Below, in pieces: positions 16,779 to 26,191 of a stretch of 64,000 nucleotides of DNA; position 1 is the stretch's first letter, and the number at the start of each line of letters is the position of its first letter. The stretch is from Hydrogenovibrio sp. JE_KL2 (lineage in GTDB: Bacteria; Pseudomonadota; Gammaproteobacteria; Thiomicrospirales; Thiomicrospiraceae). A program made the position numbers and the translations under genes. The notes beneath the pieces were generated by a model. It did no database searches. It had not been told where the DNA came from and saw only the letters and a list, made by a program, of their open reading frames with translations. Where the stretch lies: positions 248,001 to 312,000 of the forward strand of contig NZ_WBJR01000002.1 in NCBI RefSeq assembly GCF_009296185.1, in the 5' to 3' direction.

Positions 16779-17693
16779 CTAAGATTTCTTAAGCAGTTCG
16801 GTTAACAAGGTCATGGAGCCTAGTAACTCGGAAGTTTCAACCGGCACGACGATTTTGTTTTGCGAATCAGAAGCCGCCAAACCACTAAAGGCTTTGACTC
16901 TTTCTTTTGCCAATAGGTATTCTGCCGCTTGCGGGTTGGATTGCATGGCTTCTTCCACCGCTTGAATCGCCAGCTTCTGTCCTATCCCTTGTTGTTCTTG
17001 TTGATAACGCTCGGCATCCGCCGTTCTTTCTAGTGCTTCGGCTTCAAGGAAAGCCTTTTGTTTTTGCGCTTCAGCTTCGGCAATAACGGCGTTTTTCTGC
17101 GCCTGTGCTTTGGTTTCAATGGCGCGTCTTTCTCGCGTGGCTTGCAGTTGCAACTCCATTGCCTTTTGCACCTCTTCCGGCACGGAAATATCACTGACTT
17201 CAACACGCGTGACTTTAACGCCCCATTCGCCTGAGGCATTGTTAAGTGCCTGCATCAAAGAAGCGTTCAATTCATCACGGGAACTCAAGGTCTCGTCCAA
17301 TTCAATAGAACCGATTTCGGAGCGCAAAGTGGTTTGACATAGCTGACTAATCATGGACTTTACATCCAGCGCAGCGTAGGTGGCATTGCGGGCATCGACA
17401 ATCCTTAAGAAAACCAGACCATCAATGTTAATCGATACGTTATCTTTGGTGATCACACGCTGAGACGGAATATCAATGGTTTGTTCTTGCATGTTGTATC
17501 GAATGCGAACGGTATCAACAAAAGGAATAATGGCATTCAACCCACCCTCTAAAGTGGTGTTGTATTTCCCTAATCGCTCAATCACCCAGTTTTCAGCCTG
17601 GGGAACAACCTTGACGCCTTGCATCAAAATATAAAATACGACAACCAGCCCAACAATAATCGCCAGATTACCGGTAATATCCACACCACTCAT
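16779..17693 (-). CDS. SPFH/stomatin-like membrane protein (QmcA type)
   Basis: 304 aa from ATG 17693 (AGGAG upstream). One N-terminal membrane helix (about 7-28) is followed by the SPFH domain (VVPQAENWVIERLGKYNTTL onward), then a long Glu/Ala/Gln-rich coiled coil (about 185-250) with LQATRERRAIETKAQAQKNA. Family members form large ring oligomers at the inner membrane and often associate with NfeD. It is the first gene of the stomatin-nfeD-rlmD operon. A MITE-like element sits immediately upstream, between it and the divergent PaiB-like gene. Confidence 0.9.
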   Translation of the reverse strand: MSGVDITGNLAIIVGLVVVFYILMQGVKVVPQAENWVIERLGKYNTTLEGGLNAIIPFVDTVRIRYNMQEQTIDIPSQRVITKDNVSINIDGLVFLRIVDARNATYAALDVKSMISQLCQTTLRSEIGSIELDETLSSRDELNASLMQALNNASGEWGVKVTRVEVSDISVPEEVQKAMELQLQATRERRAIETKAQAQKNAVIAEAEAQKQKAFLEAEALERTADAERYQQEQQGIGQKLAIQAVEEAMQSNPQAAEYLLAKERVKAFSGLAASDSQNKIVVPVETSELLGSMTLLTELLKKS

Positions 17694-17721
17694 ATCAAAT
17701 CTCCTCTGACTTTTTAATTCT

Positions 17722-17881
17722 AGAGTGCTTTGCACGGGTGGGACGCTTAAGAAAAATGAAGAAAAATTTGTCTGCTTGAGGCGGAAAGCGCGGCTAATAG
17801 CTAGCTATTAGCTAGTTTTTCAACGAAAATCAGACGGATTTTAAACATTTTTATACGTGTCCCACTCCTGCAAAGCTCTCT
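17722..17881. mobile_element. MITE-like element, copy A (160 bp)
   Basis: No coding capacity. The ends are imperfect inverted repeats (left AGAGTGCTTTGCACGGGTGG; the right end, reverse-complemented, begins AGAGAGCTTTGCAGGAGTGG). The middle is a perfect 20-bp palindrome GCTAATAGCTAGCTATTAGC at 17793-17812, and flanking segments (AATTTGTCTG versus CAGACGGATT) also pair, so the whole unit can fold into one long hairpin. A relative with the same ends and centre lies at 48246-48478. No transposase is visible, so it is probably a non-autonomous element. Target-site duplication was not resolved. Confidence 0.72.
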
Positions 17882-17964
17882 TTTTGTATTGAGTGAAAAA
17901 CCAGACAAAGTATACCCTATCTTCTAGAATAACAGTGATGCTATCCACCCCACTGGAGAATGAA

Positions 17965-18588
17965 ATGTATCGACCAGAAGCCTTTTCTGAAAACAATTTA
18001 CAGGCCATCTATCAGCTGATACAAGACAACCCTTTCGCAATGATCGTAACAACCGATCAAGGGCAACCCTTTGTGTCTCATTTGCCATTAATGTTTGAAC
18101 CTGACGATAACGGAAAAGGGAAAATTATCGGTCACATGGCGCGTGCTAACCCTCAATGGCAACATTTAGCAGAAGGGCAACAGGCATTGGTGGTTTTTCA
18201 GGGACCGCATGCCTATGTGTCGCCCTCGTGGTATGAAGTGCCAGATGAAGCCGTAGGACCAACTTGGAACTATGCGGTCGTTCACATTAGCGGCAAAACG
18301 AAATTAATTGAAGACCAAGATGCCTTGCGCGACAGGTTGCAACAGCTCACACAAACCCATGAAGCAGCTTTCGCGAAACCTTGGCAACTAAATTTGGATG
18401 ATAGAAAGCGTCGAAACCTGTTAAAAATGATTGTCGGGTTCGAAATGAACATTGAAGACATCAATGCAAAATTCAAACTCAGTCAAAACCGCTCACAGAC
18501 TGATCGGAAGAATGTCATCAACCAACTAAGTCAGTCAACCAACAGCTTAGACATTGCGGTTGCTGAGCTTATGAAATCAAACGATTAG
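17965..18588 (+). CDS. PaiB-like FMN-binding protein
   Basis: 207 aa, starting at MYRPEAFSENNL (ATG 17965, GGAG 7 bp upstream), the standard start of the PaiB/FMN-binding negative regulator family. It has the split-barrel flavin fold features: TTDQGQPFVSHLPLMFE near residues 30-46, GHMARANPQW, and PSWYEVPDEAVGPTWNYAVVH near 95-115. In Bacillus PaiB is linked to protease and sporulation control, but most proteobacterial members have no known role; a haem- or flavin-related function is possible. It is followed 8 bp later by a transglutaminase-like gene, probably co-transcribed. Confidence 0.8.
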   Translation: MYRPEAFSENNLQAIYQLIQDNPFAMIVTTDQGQPFVSHLPLMFEPDDNGKGKIIGHMARANPQWQHLAEGQQALVVFQGPHAYVSPSWYEVPDEAVGPTWNYAVVHISGKTKLIEDQDALRDRLQQLTQTHEAAFAKPWQLNLDDRKRRNLLKMIVGFEMNIEDINAKFKLSQNRSQTDRKNVINQLSQSTNSLDIAVAELMKSND

Positions 18589-18596
18589 GAAAAACT

Positions 18597-19181
18597 ATGA
18601 AAGCCTATTTACTCTCTACCGACATGATTGATTGGGAACACCCGGATGTTTTGGCGAAAGCGAAACAACTGGCAAGCCATCTGAAAGAAGATACCGCCGT
18701 TGCCAAAGCTTGTTTTGAATTCGTACGCGATGACATTGCGCACAGTATGGATTTCAAACGCAATCCGGTCACCTGTAAGGCTTCGGATGTCTTGAAATAC
18801 GGCACAGGCTATTGCTATGCCAAAAGTCATTTATTGGCGGCGCTGCTTAGAGCCAATGGTATTCCGGCGGAACTTTGCTATCAAAGGCTGACAATCAAAG
18901 ATGAAACGCCACCTTTTTGCCTGCATGGCTTGAATGCGGTTTTTCTGGAAGATTTCGGTTGGTATCGTATCGATCCGCGGGGCAATAAACCGGGGGTCAA
19001 TGCACAGTTTTGTCCACCAAATGAACAACTGGCATTTCCGATACAGGTAGCAGGTGAAATGGATTTACCGGAAATCTATGCCGACCCGCTACCTCAAGTG
19101 GTTAAAGCCCTGACAACCTACCAAACCTATTTGGAAGTCGCGGCACATTTACCGGATATAGACCCGGAAAAACTGGACTAA
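18597..19181 (+). CDS. Transglutaminase-like superfamily protein
   Basis: 194-aa cytosolic protein (no signal peptide) with the Cys-His-Asp triad pattern: GTGYCYAKSHLLAALLRANG (catalytic Cys near residue 70), a His in CLHGLNAVFL, and Asp in WYRIDPRGNK. This superfamily includes proteases, amidases and cross-linkers; bacterial stand-alone versions are mostly uncharacterised. It follows a PaiB-like gene by 8 bp and is followed after 3 bp by a copy of the 19-bp motif. Confidence 0.82.
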   Translation: MKAYLLSTDMIDWEHPDVLAKAKQLASHLKEDTAVAKACFEFVRDDIAHSMDFKRNPVTCKASDVLKYGTGYCYAKSHLLAALLRANGIPAELCYQRLTIKDETPPFCLHGLNAVFLEDFGWYRIDPRGNKPGVNAQFCPPNEQLAFPIQVAGEMDLPEIYADPLPQVVKALTTYQTYLEVAAHLPDIDPEKLD

Positions 19182-19184
19182 CAC

Positions 19185-19203
19185 CCCCAACCTGGTAGAT
19201 TTT
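19185..19203 (+). repeat. Dispersed 19-bp motif, copy 2
   Basis: CCCCAACCTGGTAGATTTT (T-variant), starting 4 bp after the transglutaminase-like stop, before the convergent HxlR gene. Confidence 0.9.
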
Positions 19204-19211
19204 CGTTGGTT

Positions 19212-19586
19212 TCAGGCGGTTTGCGCTTTGTCTTCTGCTTGCCTTTCGACAATATAGTCTTCACCCCATTGGTAAAGTGATTTCAGGATTGGAATCAGTT
19301 TTTCGCCTTGCTCGGTGAGACTGTATTCCACCTTGGGCGGCACAACAGGATAGACGGTTCGATATACAATGCCTTCATCCTCCAACTCGCGGAGTTTTTG
19401 CGTCAACATTTTCTGGGTAATACTCGGAATCAACCGGCGCAACTCACTATTGCGCTTGGTGCCAAACTGCAAATACCACAAAATCAACCCTTTCCATTTA
19501 CCGTCCAACACATCTATCGCCACTTGGAAGGCGCAGTTATAAACCTGATTGTTTACGCGAATACCGCAAGATTCACATACCGACAT
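19212..19586 (-). CDS. HxlR-family transcriptional regulator
   Basis: 124-aa winged-helix regulator. It has the family signature: an N-terminal Cys pair (VCESCGI), then AIDVLDGKWKGLILWYLQFG, a recognition region LRRLIPSITQKMLTQKLRELE and the wing RTVYPVVPPKVEYSLTEQG. HxlR-type regulators sense electrophiles or redox changes, often through N-terminal cysteines, and control adjacent oxidoreductases. It is divergent from a nitroreductase gene across 143 bp, the usual arrangement, so that gene is the likely target. Confidence 0.9.
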   Translation of the reverse strand: MSVCESCGIRVNNQVYNCAFQVAIDVLDGKWKGLILWYLQFGTKRNSELRRLIPSITQKMLTQKLRELEDEGIVYRTVYPVVPPKVEYSLTEQGEKLIPILKSLYQWGEDYIVERQAEDKAQTA

Positions 19587-19729
19587 AATGACTATCCTGT
19601 TTTAGAATTTATTTTATAGTTACTTTTTGGTAAGTATAGTACAAAAAAGTGCATTCTTATTCTTTTGTTCCATTGATGTTAGTATGACACCACTTTTTCG
19701 ATTTTCAACAAAATATAAGGGATACAACT

Positions 19730-20362
19730 ATGTCAATGACACCAGAACAAATGGCGTTCATGCAAGCCATCCATGAGCGTTATGCAGTGAAATCTTTTGA
19801 CCCGACTCAAAAGATTGATGATGACACGCTGAGTAAAATTCTTGAAGCCGGACAATACTCTCCGACCTCTTTCGGCCTTGAGTTTACCCGTTTTATCGTC
19901 GTTCGCGACCAAGCCTTAAAAGAAGCCCTTAAACCGGCTTGTGGCGACCAAGCGCAAATAGACAGTTGCAGTGATTTGGTGATTTTCATCAGCCGAAATG
20001 ACATGCTGCCGGATTCGGAATATGTGTTGAATCAGTTCAAACGCTGGGGCTTACCGGACGAAAACTTTGCAGGACTGATGCAATTCTACAGCTATTACCT
20101 TGAACGCCTCAATGAACAAACCATGCCTTTCTGGGCGGGGAAACAAGCGTATATCGCATTGGGTAACATGATGACTGCGGCACAGATGTTTGGCATCGGT
20201 TCTTGCCCGATTGAGGGGTTCGACATTGGTAGTGTGATGAACATACTTGGGCTGGATGCAGAAAAAGAAACGCTTCACGTCATCATGGCGCTGGGCGCAC
20301 CAAATGATGTCAAACGTCCAAAATATCGTTTACCACTCAGCGAGTTGGTGACTTACCGCTAA
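19730..20362 (+). CDS. NfsB-like NAD(P)H nitroreductase family protein
   Basis: 210-aa FMN-dependent oxidoreductase. Family features are the N-terminal RYAVKSFDPTQKI (FMN phosphate contact), EAGQYSPTSFGLEFTRFIVV and the C-terminal IGSCPIEGFDIGSVMNILG with VIMALGAP. Such enzymes reduce nitro compounds, quinones or flavins using NAD(P)H. It is divergent from an HxlR regulator, which probably represses it until an electrophile is sensed. Two adjacent ATGs (19730, 19736) are possible; the first is used. Confidence 0.88.
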   Translation: MSMTPEQMAFMQAIHERYAVKSFDPTQKIDDDTLSKILEAGQYSPTSFGLEFTRFIVVRDQALKEALKPACGDQAQIDSCSDLVIFISRNDMLPDSEYVLNQFKRWGLPDENFAGLMQFYSYYLERLNEQTMPFWAGKQAYIALGNMMTAAQMFGIGSCPIEGFDIGSVMNILGLDAEKETLHVIMALGAPNDVKRPKYRLPLSELVTYR

Positions 20363-20393
20363 CCTGCTTCTCTGCCGGGTGGGCTTGGTTTAA

Positions 20394-20412
20394 CCCCAAC
20401 CTGGCAGATTTT
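20394..20412 (+). repeat. Dispersed 19-bp motif, copy 3
   Basis: Exact CCCCAACCTGGCAGATTTT, 32 bp after the nitroreductase stop and 3 bp before the stop of the convergent GGDEF gene. Confidence 0.9.
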
Positions 20413-20414
20413 TG

Positions 20415-21818
20415 CTAGCCATCCAAAACATCCGTGTTTTTACTTTCACGTTTGATTTTGTACATTTGTTGGTCTGCCAAATCGATGAGTTCTTCTATAT
20501 TGGAGGCATCATCATCAAAAATTGCACGCCCGATACTGGCAGAAATCTGATGCTCAACCCCATCAATCATTACTGGCTCAGCCAGCTTTTGCTGAATATG
20601 GTGAATGATACTGTCCAACACGGCACCATGCGAAATGTCGTTCAAGGCAATCAAAAATTCATCGCCACCAAAGCGTGCAACGATATCGGATTCTCTACGT
20701 CCAGCCAGCAGGCGCTTACCAACTTCTTTCAAAAGTTCATCACCCACATGATGTCCGTATTGGTCATTGACCGGCTTAAAATTGTTAAGGTCAATAAACA
20801 AAACCGCCAGTTTGAAATGTCCGCGTTCGGCTAACAACAAACTCTGCTTTAGTCGGAAAATGAACTGGGTACGGTTGGGCAGCCCCGTCAAGGGATCGTT
20901 GTGCGCCAACTCCTGCAAAATAAGATTTCTTCTGTAAGATTGGTTGTGAAAGAAAATCAGCCCGGCAAACAAGACAAGTCCTATCAATAGATTTTGTACG
21001 ATGTCTCTTTCCAGTTGCATCAATAAAAACTGATGCTCTTTTAGAAGCGTTTGTTGATCGGTATAGCTGACCAATATCCATTTTGAGTGCTGAAGAGGGT
21101 ATTGAAAGCGATTAGGTAAAGCATCAAATTCTTTTTGCGTTAACGCCCATGATCTGCTGAATGAATGGCGCGCACCCATGTCGGTAAAATCAATCTTTAA
21201 GGGGTCGTGTTTTTGCACCAGCATTAAGTGAACATCATTTTCGCGATAAGTATTCAAAATACGTGTCACAAACGTGGCTGGGTAATTGACGAAAAACACG
21301 CCATTTTGCATTTTGCCGTTCACTTTATATTGCCAGGGAACCATCACATCAATGTGATAAAACAGGGGATTCGCGTGCAAACGCATAATATCGCCATGAG
21401 GGTTTTGACTAAAAGTCTTAATGTCTTTTAGACAAACCTGATTCACCATCCCATCTATATTTTCATAAATTGGCGTACCGTCGGATGTTGCTAACGTGAA
21501 TGAACGTACCTGAGGGAAAAATTCTTTGATTGAAGCCAAAAGATGATGATAGCGGTCTTCGTCCTCTGCATGCTGGCTGAAATCATTTAACTGTTGCTGG
21601 TGAGTTTTGGCAAAGATTTGTAGCGATTTTTTGAGGTTCGCAAAATAATAATCCAAGGCTTTCGCTGCCATATCGGCATTGACCTGGTTCTTTTGCTGAT
21701 ACTTTTGTTGCAAGAAAGAATACGAATGATTCCAACTGGTCTTGATATATAAAAAAGAGATCAAGAGGTAGACTAGAAATAAAAAAACTATCGTCGGGCT
21801 AATATAAGCACGTATCAA
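20415..21818 (-). CDS. Membrane-bound diguanylate cyclase
   Basis: Makes cyclic di-GMP from GTP. 467 aa: a membrane helix at about residues 8-27, a periplasmic sensor of about 240 residues (Cache-like, with FTLATSDGTPIYENIDG), a second helix near 280-298 (LLIGLVLFAGLIFF) and a GGDEF domain (DPLTGLPNRTQF, LFIDLNNFKPVNDQYGH, RFGGDEF). The active-site GGDEF is intact, and an RESD motif sits five residues before it, matching the inhibitory RxxD I-site, so product feedback is expected. The sensed ligand is unknown. Confidence 0.9.
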   Translation of the reverse strand: MIRAYISPTIVFLFLVYLLISFLYIKTSWNHSYSFLQQKYQQKNQVNADMAAKALDYYFANLKKSLQIFAKTHQQQLNDFSQHAEDEDRYHHLLASIKEFFPQVRSFTLATSDGTPIYENIDGMVNQVCLKDIKTFSQNPHGDIMRLHANPLFYHIDVMVPWQYKVNGKMQNGVFFVNYPATFVTRILNTYRENDVHLMLVQKHDPLKIDFTDMGARHSFSRSWALTQKEFDALPNRFQYPLQHSKWILVSYTDQQTLLKEHQFLLMQLERDIVQNLLIGLVLFAGLIFFHNQSYRRNLILQELAHNDPLTGLPNRTQFIFRLKQSLLLAERGHFKLAVLFIDLNNFKPVNDQYGHHVGDELLKEVGKRLLAGRRESDIVARFGGDEFLIALNDISHGAVLDSIIHHIQQKLAEPVMIDGVEHQISASIGRAIFDDDASNIEELIDLADQQMYKIKRESKNTDVLDG

Positions 21819-21995
21819 ACGTTTATCCTTTAAGTAAAAATAAGTAATGCTTCTTATTTTATAACAAAACCCCTTTTAGCTAAACATAAGTAAATTATTC
21901 AGCCAACCATGGCTCATTCTCTAGACAAACTCTTGGTGACAAGGTATTTTGTAAATACTTTTATAGACTTTGAACACCTGTCAGCCGGAGCAACT

Positions 21996-23336
21996 ATGGA
22001 CGCCATCAATCACCTGTTATCCACACTAAGCAGCTGGGTATGGGGACCCGTCATGCTAGTCTTATTGCTAGGAACAGGGATTTACCTCACCATTCGTTTG
22101 AAATTCTTACCGATGCGCAATCTGTTCTACGCCTTCAAACTGGTATGGAAAGGCCGAAAATCCACTGAAGATGGCGATGTTCCACCTTCAAGCGCATTGA
22201 TGATGGCATTGTCTTCCACCGTAGGGACAGGGAATATCGCAGGGGTTGCTGCCGCACTGTTCATCGGCGGACCAGGTGCCATTTTCTGGATGTGGATGAC
22301 GGCGTTGGTTGGGATGGCAACCAAATACAGTGAAGCCGTACTGGCGGTGAATTACCGAGAAATAGACGAAGAGGGTCGCCATGTCGGTGGGCCGATGTAC
22401 TACATCAAAAATGGCATGGGCGAAAAATGGAAACCCTTGGCGTTTGCTTTCGCCACTTTCGGCACCATCGCTGCTTTCGGTATTGGCAATATGGTACAAG
22501 CCAATGCCGTTGCGGGAGCAATGGAAAGCGCCTTCAACCTCAACAACCAAATCACTGGCTTGATTTTGATGGGCTTGGTGTCCTTAGTACTGTTTGGCGG
22601 CATTCAACGCATTGCCCATACGGCAACCGCATTGGTGCCATTGATGGCGGTGCTCTATATCGGATTTGCATTGTTTATTTTGTTTGTTCATGCAGATCAG
22701 TTGCCTAGTGCCTTCTCAACGATCGTCAGCAATGCCTTTAGCGGCAGCGCAGCAGCTGGCGGTTTTGCCGGGGCAAGTATTATCCTTGCGATTCAGTTTG
22801 GCGTGGCTCGTGGGGTTTTCTCCAACGAAGCAGGATTAGGTACTGCCCCTATCGCCCACGCGGCATCACAAACCAAAAGTCCGGTACGCCAAGGACACAT
22901 TGCCATGCTCGGCACCTTTATCGACACCATTGTGATCTGTACCATGACCGCATTGGTGATTATGGTGACGCATACTTGGCAGAGCGGCGAAACCGGCTCT
23001 GCATTGACCTCTCTTGCCTTCACCAAAGGATTGGGCTCGGATTTTGGCGCAGTCATTGTCGCTGTCAGTTTGGCGCTGTTCGCTTTCACCACATTGATTG
23101 GCTGGAGTTATTATGGCGAACGTTGTGTGGAATATATCGTCGGCGTGAAATTACTCAAACCTTACCGCGTACTTTGGGTATTGGCGGCGTTCGCCGGCGC
23201 CGCCTTGTCGGATTACTTCAATACAGTCTTAATTTTGGCGGATGTGTTAAATGCTTTAATGGCGGTTCCGAATCTGATCGCGCTCTTGGTGTTGTCACCA
23301 ATCATCGTACAACTGACGCGCGCCTATCAGAAGTAA
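21996..23336 (+). CDS. Sodium:alanine symporter (AGCS family)
   Basis: Inner-membrane Na+-coupled amino-acid carrier, 446 aa with about ten helices. ATG 21996 is preferred because CGGAG lies just upstream and the protein then starts MDAINHLLSTLSSWVWGP, like AgcS proteins. Signature segments are SSTVGTGNIAGVAAALFIGG, GPMYYIKNGMG and ARGVFSNEAGLGTAPIAHAA. The usual substrates are alanine or glycine. It is followed 30 bp later by an isochorismatase-like gene. Confidence 0.9.
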   Translation: MDAINHLLSTLSSWVWGPVMLVLLLGTGIYLTIRLKFLPMRNLFYAFKLVWKGRKSTEDGDVPPSSALMMALSSTVGTGNIAGVAAALFIGGPGAIFWMWMTALVGMATKYSEAVLAVNYREIDEEGRHVGGPMYYIKNGMGEKWKPLAFAFATFGTIAAFGIGNMVQANAVAGAMESAFNLNNQITGLILMGLVSLVLFGGIQRIAHTATALVPLMAVLYIGFALFILFVHADQLPSAFSTIVSNAFSGSAAAGGFAGASIILAIQFGVARGVFSNEAGLGTAPIAHAASQTKSPVRQGHIAMLGTFIDTIVICTMTALVIMVTHTWQSGETGSALTSLAFTKGLGSDFGAVIVAVSLALFAFTTLIGWSYYGERCVEYIVGVKLLKPYRVLWVLAAFAGAALSDYFNTVLILADVLNALMAVPNLIALLVLSPIIVQLTRAYQK

Positions 23337-23366
23337 CTTCACCACCATCATTCAAGGGAGCTGACC

Positions 23367-23957
23367 ATGATTACGGCACTTGATAAACACACCGCTTTGG
23401 TACTGATCGATTTACAACAGGGCATCTTACAAACGGCGTCCAAGACACCCCTCCAACCGGGCATGAGCAGTGTCGCCGAGGCGCTGGAAAATACCAGTGC
23501 ATTGATTAACGCTTTTCGCAAAAACGAACTGCCGATCATCATTGTCAACGTCAACAGCTATGGACAACCCTGGACCAAAACCCGTAAAGACCATGCGATC
23601 AGCAGTACTCAACCGCCAAGCGAAGACTACCTAAAAATCGTCGATGAAATCGAAACTTCGGAAAACGATATTTTCATCACCAAGCATTCCTGGAGTGCGT
23701 TTTTCAACACTGGATTACATGAAGTGTTGCAACAACGGAAAGTGACCAATATTGTCCTTGGCGGCGTTGCCACCAGCATTGGCGTGGAAGGCACTGCACG
23801 TGATGCCAACGTACTTGGTTACAACCTGAGTTTTGCGATAGATGCCATGTCTGACTTCACACAGGAAGCGCATCAACATACGGTAACGCGCATCTTTCCC
23901 CGCATCGGAGAAGTCGGTACAACTCAAGAGATAATCGATAAACTCCCCACGCTATAA
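23367..23957 (+). CDS. Isochorismatase-like hydrolase without the catalytic Cys
   Basis: 196 aa, cysteine-hydrolase (isochorismatase-like) fold. The Asp of ALVLIDLQQGIL and the Lys of FITKHSWSAF are present, but the nucleophile position in GGVATSIGVEGTARDA holds Gly instead of Cys. Subgroups with Gly here (EntB-like and several uncharacterised proteins) do not use the covalent nicotinamidase mechanism. The reaction is unknown. It lies between an AGCS symporter and an MFS gene with short gaps (30 and 14 bp), so the three may form an operon. Confidence 0.85.
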   Translation: MITALDKHTALVLIDLQQGILQTASKTPLQPGMSSVAEALENTSALINAFRKNELPIIIVNVNSYGQPWTKTRKDHAISSTQPPSEDYLKIVDEIETSENDIFITKHSWSAFFNTGLHEVLQQRKVTNIVLGGVATSIGVEGTARDANVLGYNLSFAIDAMSDFTQEAHQHTVTRIFPRIGEVGTTQEIIDKLPTL

Positions 23958-23971
23958 CTGAGATTTACCAC

Positions 23972-25189
23972 ATGGAAATCGCCACTTTTCGTGCTTTCAA
24001 AAGTCGAAACTATCGCTTGTTTTTTGGTGGACAATCCATCTCTTTGATGGGAACCTGGATTCAACGAACGGCGGTTTATTGGCTGGTTTACATCGAAACG
24101 CACTCTGCATTCATGGTGGGTTTTGCCGTTTTCGTCACGCAGTTTCCATCCTTTTTATTTGGGTTGTTTGGCGGTGCTGTCGCTGATAAATACAATCGGT
24201 ACCAGGTCTTGCTCGTCACCCAAATTGCTTCCATGCTACAAGCATCCGCAATGACTTTTGTTGTACTTTTCACAAACTACACCATCACCGAGATTTTACT
24301 ATTGGGCTTTGTGCTAGGCGTCATCAATGCCTTTGATGTTCCCGCTCGCCAGTCTCTTGTACAGTTTATGGTAGACAACCCTGATGATTTGGGGAATGCG
24401 ATTGCGCTGAACTCTTCAATGGTCAACTTGGCGCGGCTCGCTGGTCCGGCAATCGCAGGTATTTTGTTGGACAGCCTTGGTGCAGGCATCTGTTTTTTAA
24501 TTAATGCCTTAAGCTTCGTTGCCGTCTTGGGTTCATTGATGTTAATGAAATTACCGCCTTCCATTCCTCAATTAAAAACACAAAAAATGCTGAAGAGTCT
24601 TGGTGAGGGGTTTAACTATGTTCGCGCAAACCCTTTGCTCGCCAACTTGATTCTGTTACTCGCCTTAATGAGTTTTTTTGTGCTTCCCGCTCTGTCACTC
24701 CTACCTGTCATTGCAAAAGAAACCTTTGAGGGTACAGCAGAAACTTTCGGTTATTTATTGAGTTTTGTCGGTGTGGGATCGTTAATTGGTACACTATTTT
24801 TGGCTTCGCTAAACACGGCATCCAATCGCCAAACCATTTTGATATTGGGCATGGCAGTGATTAGTTTCGGGCTGATTGCCTTTTCTTTAACGTCTAACCT
24901 GATGGTTGCCTTTGTGTTCGCCACAATAAGCGGTTTTGGCATTATGATTTTAACGACTCTAACCAACACACTATTACAAACGACTTCCTCCATCGAAATG
25001 CGTGGGCGGGTGATCAGCTATTTCGCCATGGCATTTTTTGGGATGCAGCCCATAGGCGCTCTTTTGGCCGGAGCGGTTTCGCACGGTATCGGCGCACAAC
25101 ATACCATTATGATTGAGGGCATTATCGCTGCTTTACTCATGCTGATATTCGCTCCTAGACTCAAAAAACGTCCCGTCGCTGCTACCTGA
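23972..25189 (+). CDS. MFS transporter, EntS-like
   Basis: 405-aa major-facilitator protein with about twelve helices. It begins FRAFKSRNYRLFFGGQSISL, characteristic of the EntS/DHA3 exporter group, with the loop motif GGAVADKYNRYQVLL after helix 2 and VLGVINAFDVPARQSLVQFM. Members export enterobactin or drugs. It is third in a probable unit with the symporter and isochorismatase-like genes. Siderophore synthesis genes are absent, so the substrate remains open. Confidence 0.82.
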   Translation: MEIATFRAFKSRNYRLFFGGQSISLMGTWIQRTAVYWLVYIETHSAFMVGFAVFVTQFPSFLFGLFGGAVADKYNRYQVLLVTQIASMLQASAMTFVVLFTNYTITEILLLGFVLGVINAFDVPARQSLVQFMVDNPDDLGNAIALNSSMVNLARLAGPAIAGILLDSLGAGICFLINALSFVAVLGSLMLMKLPPSIPQLKTQKMLKSLGEGFNYVRANPLLANLILLLALMSFFVLPALSLLPVIAKETFEGTAETFGYLLSFVGVGSLIGTLFLASLNTASNRQTILILGMAVISFGLIAFSLTSNLMVAFVFATISGFGIMILTTLTNTLLQTTSSIEMRGRVISYFAMAFFGMQPIGALLAGAVSHGIGAQHTIMIEGIIAALLMLIFAPRLKKRPVAAT

Positions 25190-25293
25190 AACAGGTCATG
25201 CGAAGGGGTTATAATAACCATAACAAACCCTTATCCAACTGATTTCCAGTCGACGATATAATGTTCTCATCTTACATTTTCGGGGTGATCGCC

Positions 25294-26166
25294 ATGAGCC
25301 AATATAACGCTTACATTTTTGAAGTATCGGAAAACAACTTCGACCAACTGGTTTTAGAGAATTCGCACAAACTACCGGTTTTCGTCGAGTTCATGGACCC
25401 AAGTATCGGTACTTGTATCACGATGGAGCGTGTACTCGCTTCATTGGCAAAGACCTATAGCGGACAATTCATTTTCGCCACACTGGATGTCAGCATGTAT
25501 CCAGATATATCGGAACGTTTTGATGTGAACAATGTGCCATCACTATTGATCTTCAATGGCGGCCTGCTCTCGCGAACAGAAGTAGGGTTGATGGAAGAAG
25601 CCGAACTGGTGGCATTGTTGCGAGAATCTGGCGTCTACAAAGAATCGGACGATATGCGTGCCCAAGCACGTGAAAAGCACCTCGCCGGCGACACGACTGC
25701 CGCGATTCAACTGTTGACTGAAGCGATTCAGAAAGACCCGGGCAATACGCTGGTAGCAATGGATATGATTCAAGTCATGCTGGACATCGACTTTTTGGAT
25801 CAAGCTGTTGCGCTGTTCAATAAACTACCGAATGCCGATAAGGAATCCGATACCGGTCGCAGCCTGATCGGGCAAATCACCTTCAAACAGCTGGCAGCAA
25901 AGACGGAAGGCAAAACCGCTTTACTGGAGCGTTTATCACACAATTTACATGACCACGACGCGCGTTTTGACTTGGCGCTTTGTTTGGTGGCGGAACACAA
26001 TTATCCCCAGGCCATGGAAAATCTCTTTGAGGTTTTGGTGGAAGAACCTGACTATAAACAGGGAGCGGCACAGGAAATGATTATCAGCCTAATCAATATG
26101 CTGGAGTCGAATGAGCCGGAAATGGCACAGGCATTTCGCCGCCGATTGGGATCGATGTTGAGTTAA
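25294..26166 (+). CDS. Thioredoxin-fold/TPR protein, YbbN (CnoX)-like
   Basis: 290 aa from ATG 25294. Residues 1-110 form a thioredoxin-like domain (HKLPVFVEFMDPSIGTCITM, NVPSLLIFNGG with the cis-Pro), followed by TPR-like helices. The usual WCxxC is replaced by a sequence with one Cys (SIGTC), so it cannot catalyse normal disulfide exchange. In E. coli, YbbN/CnoX is a chaperone partner of DnaK/GroEL that protects proteins under oxidative chlorine stress. The single Cys could form mixed disulfides with clients; that is inference. Confidence 0.82.
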   Translation: MSQYNAYIFEVSENNFDQLVLENSHKLPVFVEFMDPSIGTCITMERVLASLAKTYSGQFIFATLDVSMYPDISERFDVNNVPSLLIFNGGLLSRTEVGLMEEAELVALLRESGVYKESDDMRAQAREKHLAGDTTAAIQLLTEAIQKDPGNTLVAMDMIQVMLDIDFLDQAVALFNKLPNADKESDTGRSLIGQITFKQLAAKTEGKTALLERLSHNLHDHDARFDLALCLVAEHNYPQAMENLFEVLVEEPDYKQGAAQEMIISLINMLESNEPEMAQAFRRRLGSMLS

Positions 26167-26191
26167 ACCTATCCGCCAGGAAAGAAACCAA

